NCBI RefSeq assembly: GCF_000717175.1 | Contig: NZ_JNYD01000003.1 | Location: forward strand, 732,886 to 796,885 | DNA length: 64,000 nucleotides | Direction of reading: 5' to 3' | Origin: Pseudonocardia autotrophica | Lineage (GTDB): Bacteria > Actinomycetota > Actinomycetes > Mycobacteriales > Pseudonocardiaceae | In this document: piece after piece, positions 21,866 to 31,696 of the stretch | How positions within the stretch are numbered: the first letter of the stretch is position 1 | Layout: every line of letters starts with the position of its first letter | Notes under the pieces: generated by a model | What the model was told of the DNA's origin: nothing | The model's input: the letters and a program-made list of their open reading frames with translations, nothing else | Databases searched by the model: none | Program-made: the position numbers and the translations under genes

Positions 21866-23452
21866 GTGACCGCAGCCACCACGAGCCCCACCGCACCTCC
21901 CGCCGCGCTGGGAGCGGTCAGCCCCACCCGCGAGGAGTTCCGCGCGCTGGCCGAGAACCACCGGGTGATCCCGGTGACCCGCCGGTTGCTGGCCGACGAC
22001 GAGTCGCCGGTCGGCGTCTACCGCAAGCTCGCCGCCCCGGACGGCCGCGCCCGTCCCGGCACCTTCCTCTTCGAGTCCGCCGAGAACGGGCGCTCCTGGT
22101 CGCGCTGGTCGTTCGTCGGTGCGCGCTCCGCCGCCTCGCTGACCACGGTCGACGGGCGGATCCGCTGGACCGGCGAGGTCCCCGACCACCTGCCCACCGA
22201 GGGCGACGTGCTGGAGGCGGTCCGCGGCGTCGTCGAGGAGCTGCAGAGCGAGCCGCTGCCGGGCATGCCGCCGCTGACCGGCGGGCTCGTCGGGTACATG
22301 GGCTACGACATCGTCCGCCGGATCGAGCGGATCGGCAGCGAGGAGAACCCGCCGGTCGACGACCTGCGCATCCCCGAGCTGGTCCTGCTGCTGGCCACGG
22401 ACCTCGCCGCCGTCGACCACCACGAGGGCACGATCACGCTGATCGCCAACGCGATCAACTGGGACGACTCGGACGAGCGCGTCGACGAGGCCTACGACGA
22501 CGCCGTGGCCCGGCTGGACCGGATGACCGCCGAGCTGGCCGCGCCCGCTGCGTCGACCGTCGCGGTGTTCAGCGCGGTGTCCCCGGACTTCGAGCGCAAG
22601 CGCACCCAGGCCGAGCACTTCGCCGCCGTCGAGGTGGCGAAGGAGCAGATCCGTGCGGGGGAGTGCTTCCAGATCGTCGTCTCGCAGCGCTTCGAGATGG
22701 ACTGCGGGGCAGACCCGCTCGACGTGTACCGGGTGCTGCGCACCACCAACCCCAGCCCGTACATGTACCTGCTGAACATCGAGGACGAGTCGGGCGGCAG
22801 CCCGTTCACGATCGTCGGGTCCAGCCCGGAGGCGCTGGTCACGGTGGCCGACCGGCAGGCCACCACGCACCCCATCGCCGGGACGCGTTGGCGCGGCGCC
22901 ACCGACGAGGAGGACGAGCTGCTGGAGAAGGACCTCCGGCACGACGAGAAGGAGCGCTCCGAGCACGTCATGCTCGTCGACCTGGGCCGCAACGACCTGG
23001 GCCGGGTCTGCGAGCCGGGCACGGTGAAGGTGCGCAACTTCTTCTCCGTGGAGCGCTACAGCCACGTCATGCACCTGGTCTCCACGGTCACCGGGACCCT
23101 GCGGGAGGACAAGAACGCGGTCGACGCCGTGCTCTCCTGCTTCCCCGCGGGCACCCTGTCCGGCGCGCCGAAGGTCCGCGCGATGCAGGTGATCGACGAG
23201 CTCGAACCCACCCGCCGCGGCCTCTACGGCGGGATCGTCGGGTACCTCGACTTCGCCGGCAACGCCGACACCGCCATCGCCATCCGGACCGCCCTGATCC
23301 GGGACGGCCGGGCGTACGTGCAGGCGGGCGGCGGGATCGTCGCCGACTCGGACCCGCAGGCCGAGGACACCGAATGCCTCAACAAGGCCCGGGCGGTGCT
23401 GTCCGCGGTCGCGACCGCGGCCACCCTGGGCCGCCCGGGCGGGCATGCCTGA
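21866..23452 (+). CDS. trpE: Anthranilate synthase component I
   Basis: TrpE converts chorismate and ammonia (from TrpG) to anthranilate. The 528-residue protein has the N-terminal regulatory part with [17 protein letters not shown] (tryptophan-binding serine region). The chorismate-binding C-terminal domain has [35 protein letters not shown], and the final [12 protein letters not shown] and [17 protein letters not shown] 21857 is in frame, but GTG 21866 is preferred because the -10 hexamer overlaps that ATG. The trp membrane protein overlaps its end by 8 nt. trpG and trpD are not in the window. Confidence 0.95.
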   Translation: MTAATTSPTAPPAALGAVSPTREEFRALAENHRVIPVTRRLLADDESPVGVYRKLAAPDGRARPGTFLFESAENGRSWSRWSFVGARSAASLTTVDGRIRWTGEVPDHLPTEGDVLEAVRGVVEELQSEPLPGMPPLTGGLVGYMGYDIVRRIERIGSEENPPVDDLRIPELVLLLATDLAAVDHHEGTITLIANAINWDDSDERVDEAYDDAVARLDRMTAELAAPAASTVAVFSAVSPDFERKRTQAEHFAAVEVAKEQIRAGECFQIVVSQRFEMDCGADPLDVYRVLRTTNPSPYMYLLNIEDESGGSPFTIVGSSPEALVTVADRQATTHPIAGTRWRGATDEEDELLEKDLRHDEKERSEHVMLVDLGRNDLGRVCEPGTVKVRNFFSVERYSHVMHLVSTVTGTLREDKNAVDAVLSCFPAGTLSGAPKVRAMQVIDELEPTRRGLYGGIVGYLDFAGNADTAIAIRTALIRDGRAYVQAGGGIVADSDPQAEDTECLNKARAVLSAVATAATLGRPGGHA

Positions 23453-24122
23453 CACGCCCGCCCCCGCCCGCAGCGGCCGGCTGTTCCTCCTGACGGCCGC
23501 GCTGCTGCTCCTCGGTGCGCTCGGGCTGTGGGGGACGACCCGGCTGGACTGGGCGTCCACGCAGGTCGAGGTGGCCGGGCACGGGGCGACCGGGGCGGTG
23601 CCGGTCGCGGCCACCGGCGCACAGATCGCACCGGCGCTGCTCGGGCTGGCCGCGCTCGCGGTCGCGGCGGTGGCCGCGGCGATCGCGGTGTCGGGCGCCG
23701 TGCGGCGGGTCCTCGGTGTGATCGTGGCGCTGGCCGGCGGCTACGGCGCCTACGCCGCGGTGTCGGGCTGGTTGCGCCCGCCGACCGCGTCGGAGCTGCC
23801 CGCGCTGGTGGGCAGCGCGGCCGCGGGGGCGACCACGGCACCCGGCGCCTCGGTGTCCACCACGGCCGCCCCGCTGCTCGGGGTGCTCGGCGGGCTGCTG
23901 GTCGTGGCCGGGGGTGTGCTGCTGGTGGTGGCCGACCGGCGGCTGCCACGGATGGGTGCGCGGTACGACGCCCCGGGCGCGCCGCGCCGCCCGGCCGACC
24001 CCGAGCGGGCGGCCTGGGACGAGCTCGACTCCGGTGTCGACCCGACCACGGAGGGTGCGTTCGCGCGGGACCGTGGGCCGGACGGCGGCCCCCGGCCCGG
24101 CCGCCCGCACGGCACGGAATAG
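23445..24122 (+). CDS. Tryptophan-operon-associated membrane protein
   Basis: This 225-residue integral membrane protein has four predicted helices: about 12-28, 60-80, 85-105 and 140-160. They are separated by an external loop containing [10 protein letters not shown]. The C-terminal tail of about 55 residues is charged and rich in Pro and Asp. It matches by position and pattern the family found between trpE and trpC in actinobacteria (Rv1610 position). Its role is unknown, perhaps in tryptophan or precursor handling. The ATG overlaps the trpE stop by 8 nt. The stop TAG is also the first three bases of TAGCAT, a possible promoter for trpC. Confidence 0.88.
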   Translation: MPDTPAPARSGRLFLLTAALLLLGALGLWGTTRLDWASTQVEVAGHGATGAVPVAATGAQIAPALLGLAALAVAAVAAAIAVSGAVRRVLGVIVALAGGYGAYAAVSGWLRPPTASELPALVGSAAAGATTAPGASVSTTAAPLLGVLGGLLVVAGGVLLVVADRRLPRMGARYDAPGAPRRPADPERAAWDELDSGVDPTTEGAFARDRGPDGGPRPGRPHGTE

Positions 24123-24171
24123 CATGGTCGGAACGCCTGGTAGGCCCGAACCCGGAAGGGGAGTGCGCCCC

Positions 24172-25017
24172 GTGGGCGAGCACGGTGAGGTGAGTGCGGG
24201 AGTCCGGCCCAGCGTCCTGGACTCCATCGTGGAGGGTGTCCGGGAGGACCTCGCGGCCCGGGAGGCCGCGGTGGACTTCGCGGAGATCAAACGGCGGGCC
24301 GCCGCGGCGGCGCCGCCGAAGGACGTCATGGCCGCGTTGAACGAGCCCGGTGTCGGGGTCATCGCCGAGGTCAAGCGGCGCAGCCCGTCGAAGGGCGCGC
24401 TCGCGACGATCCCGGACCCGGCCGTCCTGGCCAAGGCGTACGCCGAGAACGGCGCGCGGGTGATCAGCGTGCTCACCGAGCAGCGCCGGTTCGGCGGCAG
24501 CCTCGACGACCTGGCCGCCGTGCGCGCCGCCGTCGACGTCTGCGTGCTGCGCAAGGACTTCGTCGTCACGCCGTACCAGGTGCACGAGGCGCGGGCCTAC
24601 GGCGCGGACCTGGTGCTGCTGATCGTGGCGGCCCTGGAGCAGCCGGTCCTGGAGTCGCTGCTGGACCGCGTGGAGTCCCTCGGGATGACCGCGCTGGTCG
24701 AGGTGCACACCGAGGAGGAGGCCGACCGGGCGCTCGAGGCCGGGGCGAAGGTCATCGGCGTCAACGCGCGGGACCTCAAGACCCTCGAGGTCGACCTGGG
24801 CATCTTCGGGCGGCTGGCCCCCGGGCTCCCCAACGACGTGCTGCGCGTGGCCGAGTCGGGCGTGCGCGGTCCGGGTGACCTGCTCACCTACGCGGGCTGG
24901 GGCGCCGACGCGGTGCTCGTCGGCGAGGGCCTCGTGACCAGCGGGGATCCGGGCGCGGCCGTCCGGGCGCTGGTGGCTGCGGGCTTCCACCCGTCGTGCT
25001 CCAGAATGGTGCGGTGA
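24172..25017 (+). CDS. trpC: Indole-3-glycerol-phosphate synthase
   Basis: This barrel enzyme decarboxylates and closes CdRP to indole-3-glycerol phosphate. The 281-residue monofunctional protein has [30 protein letters not shown] (catalytic Glu and Lys), VLRKDFVV, the [14 protein letters not shown] block [11 protein letters not shown] and VAESGV. No TrpF domain is fused, consistent with PriA supplying that activity. GTG 24172 has GGAAGGGGAG 8 nt upstream. The in-frame GTG at 24190 is a shorter alternative. The stop overlaps the trpB GTG (GTGA). Confidence 0.94.
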   Translation: MGEHGEVSAGVRPSVLDSIVEGVREDLAAREAAVDFAEIKRRAAAAAPPKDVMAALNEPGVGVIAEVKRRSPSKGALATIPDPAVLAKAYAENGARVISVLTEQRRFGGSLDDLAAVRAAVDVCVLRKDFVVTPYQVHEARAYGADLVLLIVAALEQPVLESLLDRVESLGMTALVEVHTEEEADRALEAGAKVIGVNARDLKTLEVDLGIFGRLAPGLPNDVLRVAESGVRGPGDLLTYAGWGADAVLVGEGLVTSGDPGAAVRALVAAGFHPSCSRMVR

Positions 25018-26384
25018 GTTCCTCCACGAGCGTCCGGGCGAGCAGCCGGGTCACCGCCAGTCAGGGCATCGAGACGCCGTCGGGCCACGAGCCCGACGGG
25101 CGCGGCCACTTCGGCCGCTACGGGGGGCGATGGGTCCCCGAGGCCCTGGTCGCGGCGCTCGACGAGCTGGAGACGGCCTACGAGAAGGCCCGGCACGATC
25201 CCGAGTTCCTCACCGAGCTGGACCGGCTGCACCGTGACTACACCGGGCGGCCGTCCCCGCTGACGGACGTGCCGAAGCTCTCGCGGCACGCCGGCGGCGC
25301 CCGGATCCTGCTCAAGCGCGAGGACCTGAACCACACCGGCTCCCACAAGATCAACAACGTGCTCGGCCAGGCGCTGCTCACCAAGCGGATGGGCAAGGAG
25401 CGGGTGATCGCCGAGACCGGGGCGGGCCAGCACGGGGTCGCCACGGCGACCGCGTGCGCACTGCTGGACCTCGAGTGCGTGGTCTACATGGGCGAGGTCG
25501 ACACCCGCCGGCAGGCGCTCAACGTGGCCCGGATGCGGCTGCTCGGCGCCACCGTGATCCCGGTGAAGACCGGCTCGCGCACGCTGAAGGACGCGATCAA
25601 CGAGGCGCTGCGGGACTGGGTCACCAACGTCGACTCGACGCACTACCTGCTCGGCACGGTCGCCGGCCCGCACCCGTTCCCGCAGATGGTGCGGGACTTC
25701 CACCGGGTGATCGGGCTCGAGGCCCGGGCCCAGGTGCTCGAGCGGACCGGCCGGCTGCCCACCGCCGTCGCCGCGTGCGTGGGCGGCGGGTCCAACGCGA
25801 TCGGGATCTTCCACGCCTTCATCGACGACCCGGGCGTCCGGCTCGTCGGGTTCGAGCCCGGTGGCGACGGCGTCGAGACCGGCCGGCACGGGGCGACCCT
25901 GTCCGAGGGGTCGCCGGGCGCGCTGCACGGCGCCTTCTCGTACCTGCTGCAGGACGAGGACGGGCAGACCGCGGAGTCGTACTCGATCTCGGCGGGGCTG
26001 GACTACCCGGGCGTCGGGCCGGAGCACGCGCTGCTCAAGGACCTCGGCCGCGCCGAGTACCAGCCGGTGACCGACGCGGAGGCGATGGACGCGTTCGCGC
26101 TGCTCTGCCGCACCGAGGGGATCATCCCGGCCATCGAGTCGGCGCACGCCGTGGCCGGCGCGCTGCGGCTGGGCCAGGAGCTGGGGCCCGACGCGGTGAT
26201 CCTGGTGAACCTCTCCGGCCGCGGCGACAAGGACGTCGACACCGCCGCGAAGTGGTTCGGGATGATCGGGCAGGACGAGAGCGCCGAGGCGGCCGACGGC
26301 ACGGCCATCGCCGAGGGCCGTACCGAGCAGCCGACCGGCTCCTTCGCGGACGCCGGCAGCGAGACCGAGGGGATCCAGGCGTGA
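25014..26384 (+). CDS. trpB: Tryptophan synthase beta chain
   Basis: This PLP enzyme joins indole with L-serine to make tryptophan. The 456-residue protein has [13 protein letters not shown] at the start, the PLP lysine in [26 protein letters not shown], the GGGSNAIG phosphate loop and the monovalent-cation region near [13 protein letters not shown]. It is longer than usual because of a C-terminal tail of about 40 acidic, low-complexity residues after GMIGQDES. The GTG overlaps the trpC stop. CAGAAT at 25002-25007 ends 6 nt before it, so an internal leaderless promoter is possible. Confidence 0.96.
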   Translation: MSSSTSVRASSRVTASQGIETPSGHEPDGRGHFGRYGGRWVPEALVAALDELETAYEKARHDPEFLTELDRLHRDYTGRPSPLTDVPKLSRHAGGARILLKREDLNHTGSHKINNVLGQALLTKRMGKERVIAETGAGQHGVATATACALLDLECVVYMGEVDTRRQALNVARMRLLGATVIPVKTGSRTLKDAINEALRDWVTNVDSTHYLLGTVAGPHPFPQMVRDFHRVIGLEARAQVLERTGRLPTAVAACVGGGSNAIGIFHAFIDDPGVRLVGFEPGGDGVETGRHGATLSEGSPGALHGAFSYLLQDEDGQTAESYSISAGLDYPGVGPEHALLKDLGRAEYQPVTDAEAMDAFALLCRTEGIIPAIESAHAVAGALRLGQELGPDAVILVNLSGRGDKDVDTAAKWFGMIGQDESAEAADGTAIAEGRTEQPTGSFADAGSETEGIQA

Positions 26385-27187
26385 GCGGCCGATCTGTCGC
26401 CGACGTGTTCGCGAAGTGCCGCGCCGAGGGCCGCGGCGCCCTGGTCGGCTACCTGCCGGCGGGGTACCCGACGGTCGACGAGGGGGTGGAGCTGCTCGCC
26501 GCGATGAGCGAGGGCGGCTGCGACCTGCTCGAGGTCGGCGTGCCGTACTCGGACCCGGTGATGGACGGGCCCACGATCCAGGCCGCCGCGGACACCGCGC
26601 TGCGCAACGGGTTCCGGCTGCGGGACGTGTTCAGCACGGTCGAGCGCGTCACGGCGGCGGGGGGCAACTGCGTCGTGATGACCTACTTCAACCCGGTGCT
26701 GCGCTACGGGGTGGACCGCTTCGCCGCGGACCTCGCCGCCGCCGGCGGGCTCGGCCTGATCACGCCGGACCTGATCCCGGACGAGGCCGACGAGTGGTTC
26801 GCCGCCTCGGACAAGTACGGGCTGTCCCGGACCTTCCTGGTGTCGCCGTCGTCGACGGACGAGCGGATCGCCTCGACCACCGCCGCCTCCAGCGGCTTCG
26901 TGTACGCGACCTCGATCATGGGCGTGACGGGCGCGCGGGACTCGGTGAACTCGGCCGCCGGCGAGATCGTCGGCCGGACCCGGCCGCACACCTCGCTGCC
27001 GATCGGCGTCGGGCTCGGGGTGCGCAACGCCGACCAGGCCGCCGAGATCGCGGGCTTCGCCGACGGCGTCATCGTCGGCTCGGCCTTCGTCTCCGCCGCG
27101 GAGAAGGGCGGGCCCGACGCGGTCCGCGACCTCGCCCGGGAGCTCGCCGCCGGCGTCGCGCGGGCGGGGCTGCCGCAGCGGGCCTGA
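26381..27187 (+). CDS. trpA: Tryptophan synthase alpha chain
   Basis: The alpha subunit cleaves indole-3-glycerol phosphate to indole and glyceraldehyde 3-phosphate and passes indole to TrpB. The 268-residue barrel shows [30 protein letters not shown] (catalytic Glu and Asp), [14 protein letters not shown] and [13 protein letters not shown]. The catalytic Glu lies in [11 protein letters not shown] as expected. The start GTG overlaps the trpB stop. It is the last trp gene, followed 9 nt later by a GC-rich hairpin that may end the transcript. Confidence 0.95.
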   Translation: MSGRSVADVFAKCRAEGRGALVGYLPAGYPTVDEGVELLAAMSEGGCDLLEVGVPYSDPVMDGPTIQAAADTALRNGFRLRDVFSTVERVTAAGGNCVVMTYFNPVLRYGVDRFAADLAAAGGLGLITPDLIPDEADEWFAASDKYGLSRTFLVSPSSTDERIASTTAASSGFVYATSIMGVTGARDSVNSAAGEIVGRTRPHTSLPIGVGLGVRNADQAAEIAGFADGVIVGSAFVSAAEKGGPDAVRDLARELAAGVARAGLPQRA

Positions 27188-27195
27188 GGCCGCCC

Positions 27196-27220
27196 GGGGC
27201 CGCGCGTTGCGCGCGGTCCC
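27196..27220 (+). terminator. GC-rich hairpin after trpA
   Basis: The stem GGGGCCGCGCG pairs with CGCGCGGTCCC around a TTG loop, with one G-T pair. There is no U run, as is common for actinobacterial terminators. It lies 8 nt past the trpA stop. A second short GGGGAG/CTCCCC hairpin follows before the lgt promoter. Confidence 0.55.
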
Positions 27221-27281
27221 GGAGTGCCGCCGGGGGAGGTGGGGGAGCCGCTCCCCTCCGAGCCCGCGCTACGGTGGCCGC

Positions 27282-28256
27282 GTGAGCGCCCTCGCGAGCA
27301 GCACCGTGCTGGCCTACCTCCCCAGCCCGGACCGCGGCGTCTGGCATCTCGGGCCGATCCCGATCCGGGCGTACGCGCTCTGCATCATCGCCGGGATCGT
27401 CGTCGCGATCTGGTGGGGCGAGAAGCGGTTCGTCGCGCGCGGCGGTCCGGCCGGCACGGTCGTCGACGTCGCGGTGTGGGCGGTGCCGTTCGGCCTGATC
27501 GGCGGGCGGCTCTACCACGTCGCCACCGACTGGCGGACCTACTTCGGCCCCGGCGGCGACCCGGTCAACGCGCTCAAGATCTGGGAGGGCGGCCTCGGGA
27601 TCTGGGGGGCGATCGCGCTCGGCGCGGTCGGGGCCTGGATCGGCTGCCGGCGGCGCGGCATCCCGCTGCCCTTCTTCGCCGACGCGGTCGCGCCCGGGAT
27701 CGTCGTCGCGCAGGCGATCGGCCGGCTGGGCAACTACTTCAACCAGGAGCTCTACGGCGCCCCGACGACGTTGCCGTGGGGCCTGGAGATCTACGAGCGG
27801 GTCGACCCGGCGACCGGCGCGTCGGACCCGCTGGGCGGCGTGGCCGTCGACACCGCGAACCCGATCGCGATCGTGCAGCCCACGTTCCTGTACGAGCTCA
27901 TCTGGAACCTGGCCGTCGCCGCGGTGATCGTGTGGGCGGACCGGCGCTTCAGGCTCGGCCACGGCCGTGTCTTCGCGCTCTACGTCGCCGGCTACACGCT
28001 CGGCCGGTTCTTCATCGAGCTCATGCGCACCGACCCCGCCACGCGCGTGTTCGGCGACATCCGGATCAACGTCGTCGTCTCGGCGCTGGTGTTCGTCCTG
28101 GCGGTGCTCTACGTGGCGCTGGTCCGCAAGCCGCGCGAGGTGCTGCCGCCCGAGATCGCGAACCCCGACGGGGCGCGCACCGAGGAGACCGACCGGCCGG
28201 CCGGGTCCGCCGACGCGGACGTGCCGGAGGGCCGGGCGGGCGACCGGACGCCGTGA
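27282..28256 (+). CDS. lgt: Prolipoprotein diacylglyceryl transferase
   Basis: Lgt transfers diacylglycerol from phosphatidylglycerol to the lipobox cysteine of prelipoproteins at the cytoplasmic membrane. The 324-residue protein has about seven hydrophobic helices and the hallmark GRLGNYFNQELYG. The first conserved arginine is in LIGGRLYHVATDW, and the end includes GYTLGRFFIELMR. A hydrophilic C-terminal tail of about 50 residues is rich in Glu, Asp and Arg. GTG 27282 follows TACGGT by 6 nt. The gene order trpA then lgt matches mycobacteria. Its stop overlaps the next GTG. Confidence 0.95.
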   Translation: MSALASSTVLAYLPSPDRGVWHLGPIPIRAYALCIIAGIVVAIWWGEKRFVARGGPAGTVVDVAVWAVPFGLIGGRLYHVATDWRTYFGPGGDPVNALKIWEGGLGIWGAIALGAVGAWIGCRRRGIPLPFFADAVAPGIVVAQAIGRLGNYFNQELYGAPTTLPWGLEIYERVDPATGASDPLGGVAVDTANPIAIVQPTFLYELIWNLAVAAVIVWADRRFRLGHGRVFALYVAGYTLGRFFIELMRTDPATRVFGDIRINVVVSALVFVLAVLYVALVRKPREVLPPEIANPDGARTEETDRPAGSADADVPEGRAGDRTP

Positions 28257-28903
28257 CCACCTCGGCGACGCGCTTCGACGGCTTCGGCGACGGCGCCGTC
28301 GAGTTCTACGACGGTCTGCTGGCGGACAACAGCAAGGCGTACTGGACCGACCAGCGCGAGGTCTACGAGGCGCACGTCCGCGCGCCGATGACGGCCCTGC
28401 TCGCCGAGCTCGAGGAGGAGTTCGGGCCGGGCAAGATCTTCCGCCCGTACCGGGACGTCCGGTTCGCGAAGGACAAGTCGCCGTACAAGACCCACTGCGG
28501 CGGCTTCGCCCCGCCGTACTACGTCCAGGTCGGCCCCGACGGGCTGCTCGCCGCGGCCGGGTACTACGGCATGGCTCCGGACCAGGTCGCGCGCTACCGC
28601 ACCGCGGTCGACGACGAGCGCCGCGGCGAGGCGCTGCGCGGCATCCTGCAGGCTGCGGAGAAGGCCGGGCTGACGGTCGGCGGGGAGCAGCTGCGCACCC
28701 GGCCGAAGGGCACCGACCCGGACCACCCGCGACTCGACCTGCTGCGGCACAAGGGCCTCATGGTCGCCCGCCGCTGGCCCCCGGACGACGCGCTGCACGA
28801 GCGGACCTGCCTCGACCGGGTCCGCCGCACCTGGCGGGCCGCCCGCCCGCTCGCGGAGTGGCTCGCCGACCATGTCGGCCCGAGCGAGCAACCCCGCCGC
28901 TAG
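28253..28903 (+). CDS. DUF2461 domain-containing protein
   Basis: The 216-residue soluble protein has the DUF2461 (TIGR02453) pattern: AVEFYDGLLADNSKAYWTDQ, then FRPYRDVRFAKDKSPYKTH and a Tyr/Gly-rich GYYGMAP segment. The biochemical function of the family is unknown. The start GTG overlaps the lgt stop by 4 nt, so it is cotranscribed with lgt. Its TAG stop is interlocked with that of the convergent VanZ-like gene in a shared CTAG (28900-28903). Confidence 0.88.
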   Translation: MTTSATRFDGFGDGAVEFYDGLLADNSKAYWTDQREVYEAHVRAPMTALLAELEEEFGPGKIFRPYRDVRFAKDKSPYKTHCGGFAPPYYVQVGPDGLLAAAGYYGMAPDQVARYRTAVDDERRGEALRGILQAAEKAGLTVGGEQLRTRPKGTDPDHPRLDLLRHKGLMVARRWPPDDALHERTCLDRVRRTWRAARPLAEWLADHVGPSEQPRR

Positions 28904-29244
28904 GGCCGGTCCTGCTGCCGGCGCGCCCGCCGCGCCAGCAGCTCGTGCAGGGCGACCCCGATCGACACGCCCACGCAGTCCACGACCGCGTCGAGCACCT
29001 CGGGGCTGCGCCCGATCGGCAGCAGGCCCTGCAGGACCTCGGAGATCCCGGCGTACCCGGCGAGCGCGAGGACCAGTGGGAGCGGCGGGACGCCCGCCCA
29101 CCGACCGGTGAGGCCCAGCAGGGCGAACACACCCAGATGGACGAGCTTGTCGACGCCGGGCGGGGCAGTGGGCACCCCGGAGGCCGGGAGGAACAGCACC
29201 AGCAGGCTGACCAGCACCGCAAGGGCGAAACTCAGCCGTCGCAC
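28900..29244 (-). CDS. VanZ-family membrane protein
   Basis: The 114-residue protein has about three to four hydrophobic segments. The N-terminus is RLSFALAVLVSLLVLFLP, and the VanZ-like motif is PGVDKLVHLGVFALLGL, followed by a helix with GYAGISEVLQGLLPIGRSPE. VanZ relatives are small envelope proteins, some linked to glycopeptide tolerance. The role here is unknown. A strong ribosome binding site (AGGAGGAAG) lies about 9 nt before the GTG start. It is divergent from pyk, and its stop shares CTAG with DUF2461. Confidence 0.85.
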   Translation of the reverse strand: MRRLSFALAVLVSLLVLFLPASGVPTAPPGVDKLVHLGVFALLGLTGRWAGVPPLPLVLALAGYAGISEVLQGLLPIGRSPEVLDAVVDCVGVSIGVALHELLARRARRQQDRP

Positions 29245-29297
29245 TGTTCGACTTCCTCCTACCTGATCGTTACAGACAGCGCGCTACGCTTGGCCTC

Positions 29298-30719
29298 GTG
29301 ACCCGTCGCACCAAGATCGTCTGCACCATCGGGCCGGCCACCGCCACGCCCGACCGTATCCGGGAGCTGGTCGCTGCCGGCATGGACGTCGCCCGGCTCA
29401 ACTTCAGCCACGGCACGCGGGACGACCACAAGCGCGTGTACCAGATGGTGCGCGACGCGGCCGACGCCGAGGGCCGCGCCGTCGGCATCCTCGCCGACCT
29501 GCAGGGGCCGAAGATCCGGCTCGGCACGTTCACCGACGGCCCGACCGAGTGGCAGACCGGCGAGGAGGTGCGGATCACCGTCCAGGACTGCGCCGGCACC
29601 CACGACCGCGTCTCCACCACCTACAAGGGCCTGGCCCGGGACGCCCGCGCGGGCGACCGGCTGCTGGTCGACGACGGCAAGGTCGGCCTGCGCGTGGTCG
29701 AGGTCGAGGGCGACGACGTGGTCTGCCGGGTCACCGAGGGCGGCCCGGTGTCCAACAACAAGGGCATCTCGCTGCCCGGCATGAACGTCTCGGTGCCGGC
29801 CCTGAGCGAGAAGGACATCGCGGACCTGGAGTTCGCGCTCAAGCTGTCCGTCGACGTGATCGCGCTGAGCTTCGTGCGCAGCCCCGCGGACATCGACGGC
29901 GTGCACCGGATCATGGAGAAGGTCGGGGTCAAGCTCCCGGTCGTCGCCAAGCTGGAGAAGCCGGAGGCCGTCGACAACCTCGAGGCCATCGTGCTGGCGT
30001 TCGACGGCGTGATGGTCGCCCGCGGCGACCTGGGCGTGGAGCTGCCGCTGGAGAACGTGCCGCTGGTGCAGAAGCGCGCGATCCAGATCGCCCGCGAGAA
30101 CGCCAAGCCGGTCATCGTGGCCACCCAGATGCTGGACTCGATGATCACGAACTCGCGGCCGACCCGCGCCGAGGCCTCCGACGTGGCCAACGCGGTGCTC
30201 GACGGGGCCGACGCGCTGATGCTCTCCGGCGAGACCGGCGTCGGCCGCTACCCGATCAAGACGGTCCGCACGATGAGCACGATCATCGAGGCCGTCGAGG
30301 CGGGCCCGGCGAACGTGCCGCCGCTGAACCACGTGCCGCGCACCAAGCGGGGCGTGCTCTCCTACGCCGCGCGGGACATCGGCGAGCGCCTCTCGGCCCG
30401 CGCGCTGGTCGCCTTCTCGCAGTCCGGCGACACCGTGCGCCGGCTCGCCCGGCTGCACACCCGGCTGCCGCTGCTGGCCTTCACCCCGGCCCCCGAGGTG
30501 CGCAGCCAGCTGGCGATGACCTGGGGCGTCGAGACGTTCCTGGTCGAGGCCGTCGACTCCACGGACGCGATGGTCCGCCAGGTCGACCACGCCATGCTCT
30601 CGATCGGCCGGTTCCAGCCGGGCGACCTCGTCGTGATCGTCGCGGGCTCGCCGCCCTCGACCGTCGGCTCGACCAACCTCATCCGCGTCCACCGGCTGGG
30701 CGAGGAGGACCACGCCTGA
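29298..30719 (+). CDS. pyk: Pyruvate kinase
   Basis: This enzyme converts phosphoenolpyruvate and ADP to pyruvate and ATP, the last step of glycolysis. The 473-residue protein begins TRRTKIVCTIGPAT and has VARLNFSHG. The active-site signature VVAKLEKPEAVDNLE continues with VMVARGDLGVELPLE, then VATQMLDSMI and the metal-site SGETGVGRYP. The C-terminal allosteric domain is present. GTG 29298 follows TACGCT by 7 nt. The order lgt, (two genes), pyk, tesB mirrors mycobacteria. Confidence 0.96.
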   Translation: MTRRTKIVCTIGPATATPDRIRELVAAGMDVARLNFSHGTRDDHKRVYQMVRDAADAEGRAVGILADLQGPKIRLGTFTDGPTEWQTGEEVRITVQDCAGTHDRVSTTYKGLARDARAGDRLLVDDGKVGLRVVEVEGDDVVCRVTEGGPVSNNKGISLPGMNVSVPALSEKDIADLEFALKLSVDVIALSFVRSPADIDGVHRIMEKVGVKLPVVAKLEKPEAVDNLEAIVLAFDGVMVARGDLGVELPLENVPLVQKRAIQIARENAKPVIVATQMLDSMITNSRPTRAEASDVANAVLDGADALMLSGETGVGRYPIKTVRTMSTIIEAVEAGPANVPPLNHVPRTKRGVLSYAARDIGERLSARALVAFSQSGDTVRRLARLHTRLPLLAFTPAPEVRSQLAMTWGVETFLVEAVDSTDAMVRQVDHAMLSIGRFQPGDLVVIVAGSPPSTVGSTNLIRVHRLGEEDHA

Positions 30720-30744
30720 GGCCCGGGTGCGGGAGGATCCCGGC

Positions 30745-31647
30745 GTGACCGAACCTTCCGCTCCCGGGATCATGCTGGACGTCGACGGTGTGCCGCGCGG
30801 ACAGGGCGTCCTCGACGAGCTGATGCGGCTGCTCGAGCTGGAGCAGCTCGAGGTGGACCTGTTCCGCGGCACCAGCCCGGCGACCTCGCCCGTCCGCGTG
30901 TTCGGCGGGCAGGTCGCGGCGCAGGCGCTGGTCGCCGCGGGCCGCACGATCGAGCCGGACCGCGGGGTGCACTCGTTGCACGCCTACTTCATCCGGGGCG
31001 GCGACCCGGGCCGGCCGATCGTGTTCCGCACCGAGCGGGTCCGCGACGGTCGCTCGTTCAGCACCCGCCGGGTGCTCGCGATCCAGGGCGGCGAGGCGAT
31101 CTTCGCGTTGTCGGCGTCGTTCCAGCTCGCGCAGGAGGGGCTGGAACACTCCGTGCCGATGAGCGACGGGGTGCCGACCCCGGACGAGCTGCCCAGCATC
31201 GGTGACCGGGTGGTGTCCGGGGCCGGCGCCGCCTGGATCGAGCGGGTGCCGCGCTCACTGGACATCCGGTTCGTCGACGAGCCGGTGTGGACCGAGGACC
31301 GGGTGGCGACCGACGACCCGTTGCGCGCCTGGATGAAGGCCGACGGACGGCTGCCCGACGACCCGCTGCGGCACGTCTGCCTGCTCACCTACATCTCCGA
31401 CCTCACCCTGCTCGGCTCGGTGGTGGGGCGCCACGACCTGACGAGCACGTCCGTGCAGATGGCGAGCCTCGACCACGCCATGTGGTTCCACCAGCCCTTC
31501 CGTGCCGACGAGTGGCTGCTCTACGAGTGCTGGAGCCCCGCCGCGTCGGGCGGGCGCGGGCTGGCGCAGGGCCGCTTCTTCACCCGGGACGGCCGGCTGG
31601 TGGCCAGCACCATGCAGGAGGGCCTGGTCCGCCTCCCGCGGCGGTGA
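30745..31647 (+). CDS. tesB: Acyl-CoA thioesterase II
   Basis: TesB hydrolyses medium- and long-chain acyl-CoA to free acid and CoA. The 300-residue protein has the double hot-dog organisation: the first half with VFGGQVAAQALVAAGRT and SLHAYFIRGGD, the second with ASLDHAMWFHQPFRADEW and RGLAQGRFFTRDG. The catalytic Asp/Gln/Thr positions are consistent with TesB. GTG 30745 has GAGGAT 6 nt upstream, a sequence that also reads as a ribosome binding site, so leaderless initiation is ambiguous here. Confidence 0.93.
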   Translation: MTEPSAPGIMLDVDGVPRGQGVLDELMRLLELEQLEVDLFRGTSPATSPVRVFGGQVAAQALVAAGRTIEPDRGVHSLHAYFIRGGDPGRPIVFRTERVRDGRSFSTRRVLAIQGGEAIFALSASFQLAQEGLEHSVPMSDGVPTPDELPSIGDRVVSGAGAAWIERVPRSLDIRFVDEPVWTEDRVATDDPLRAWMKADGRLPDDPLRHVCLLTYISDLTLLGSVVGRHDLTSTSVQMASLDHAMWFHQPFRADEWLLYECWSPAASGGRGLAQGRFFTRDGRLVASTMQEGLVRLPRR

Positions 31648-31696
31648 CCGGTCGGTCGGGGCGACGGCCGTCGATCCGGCGAGGCAGGATGGGCGC

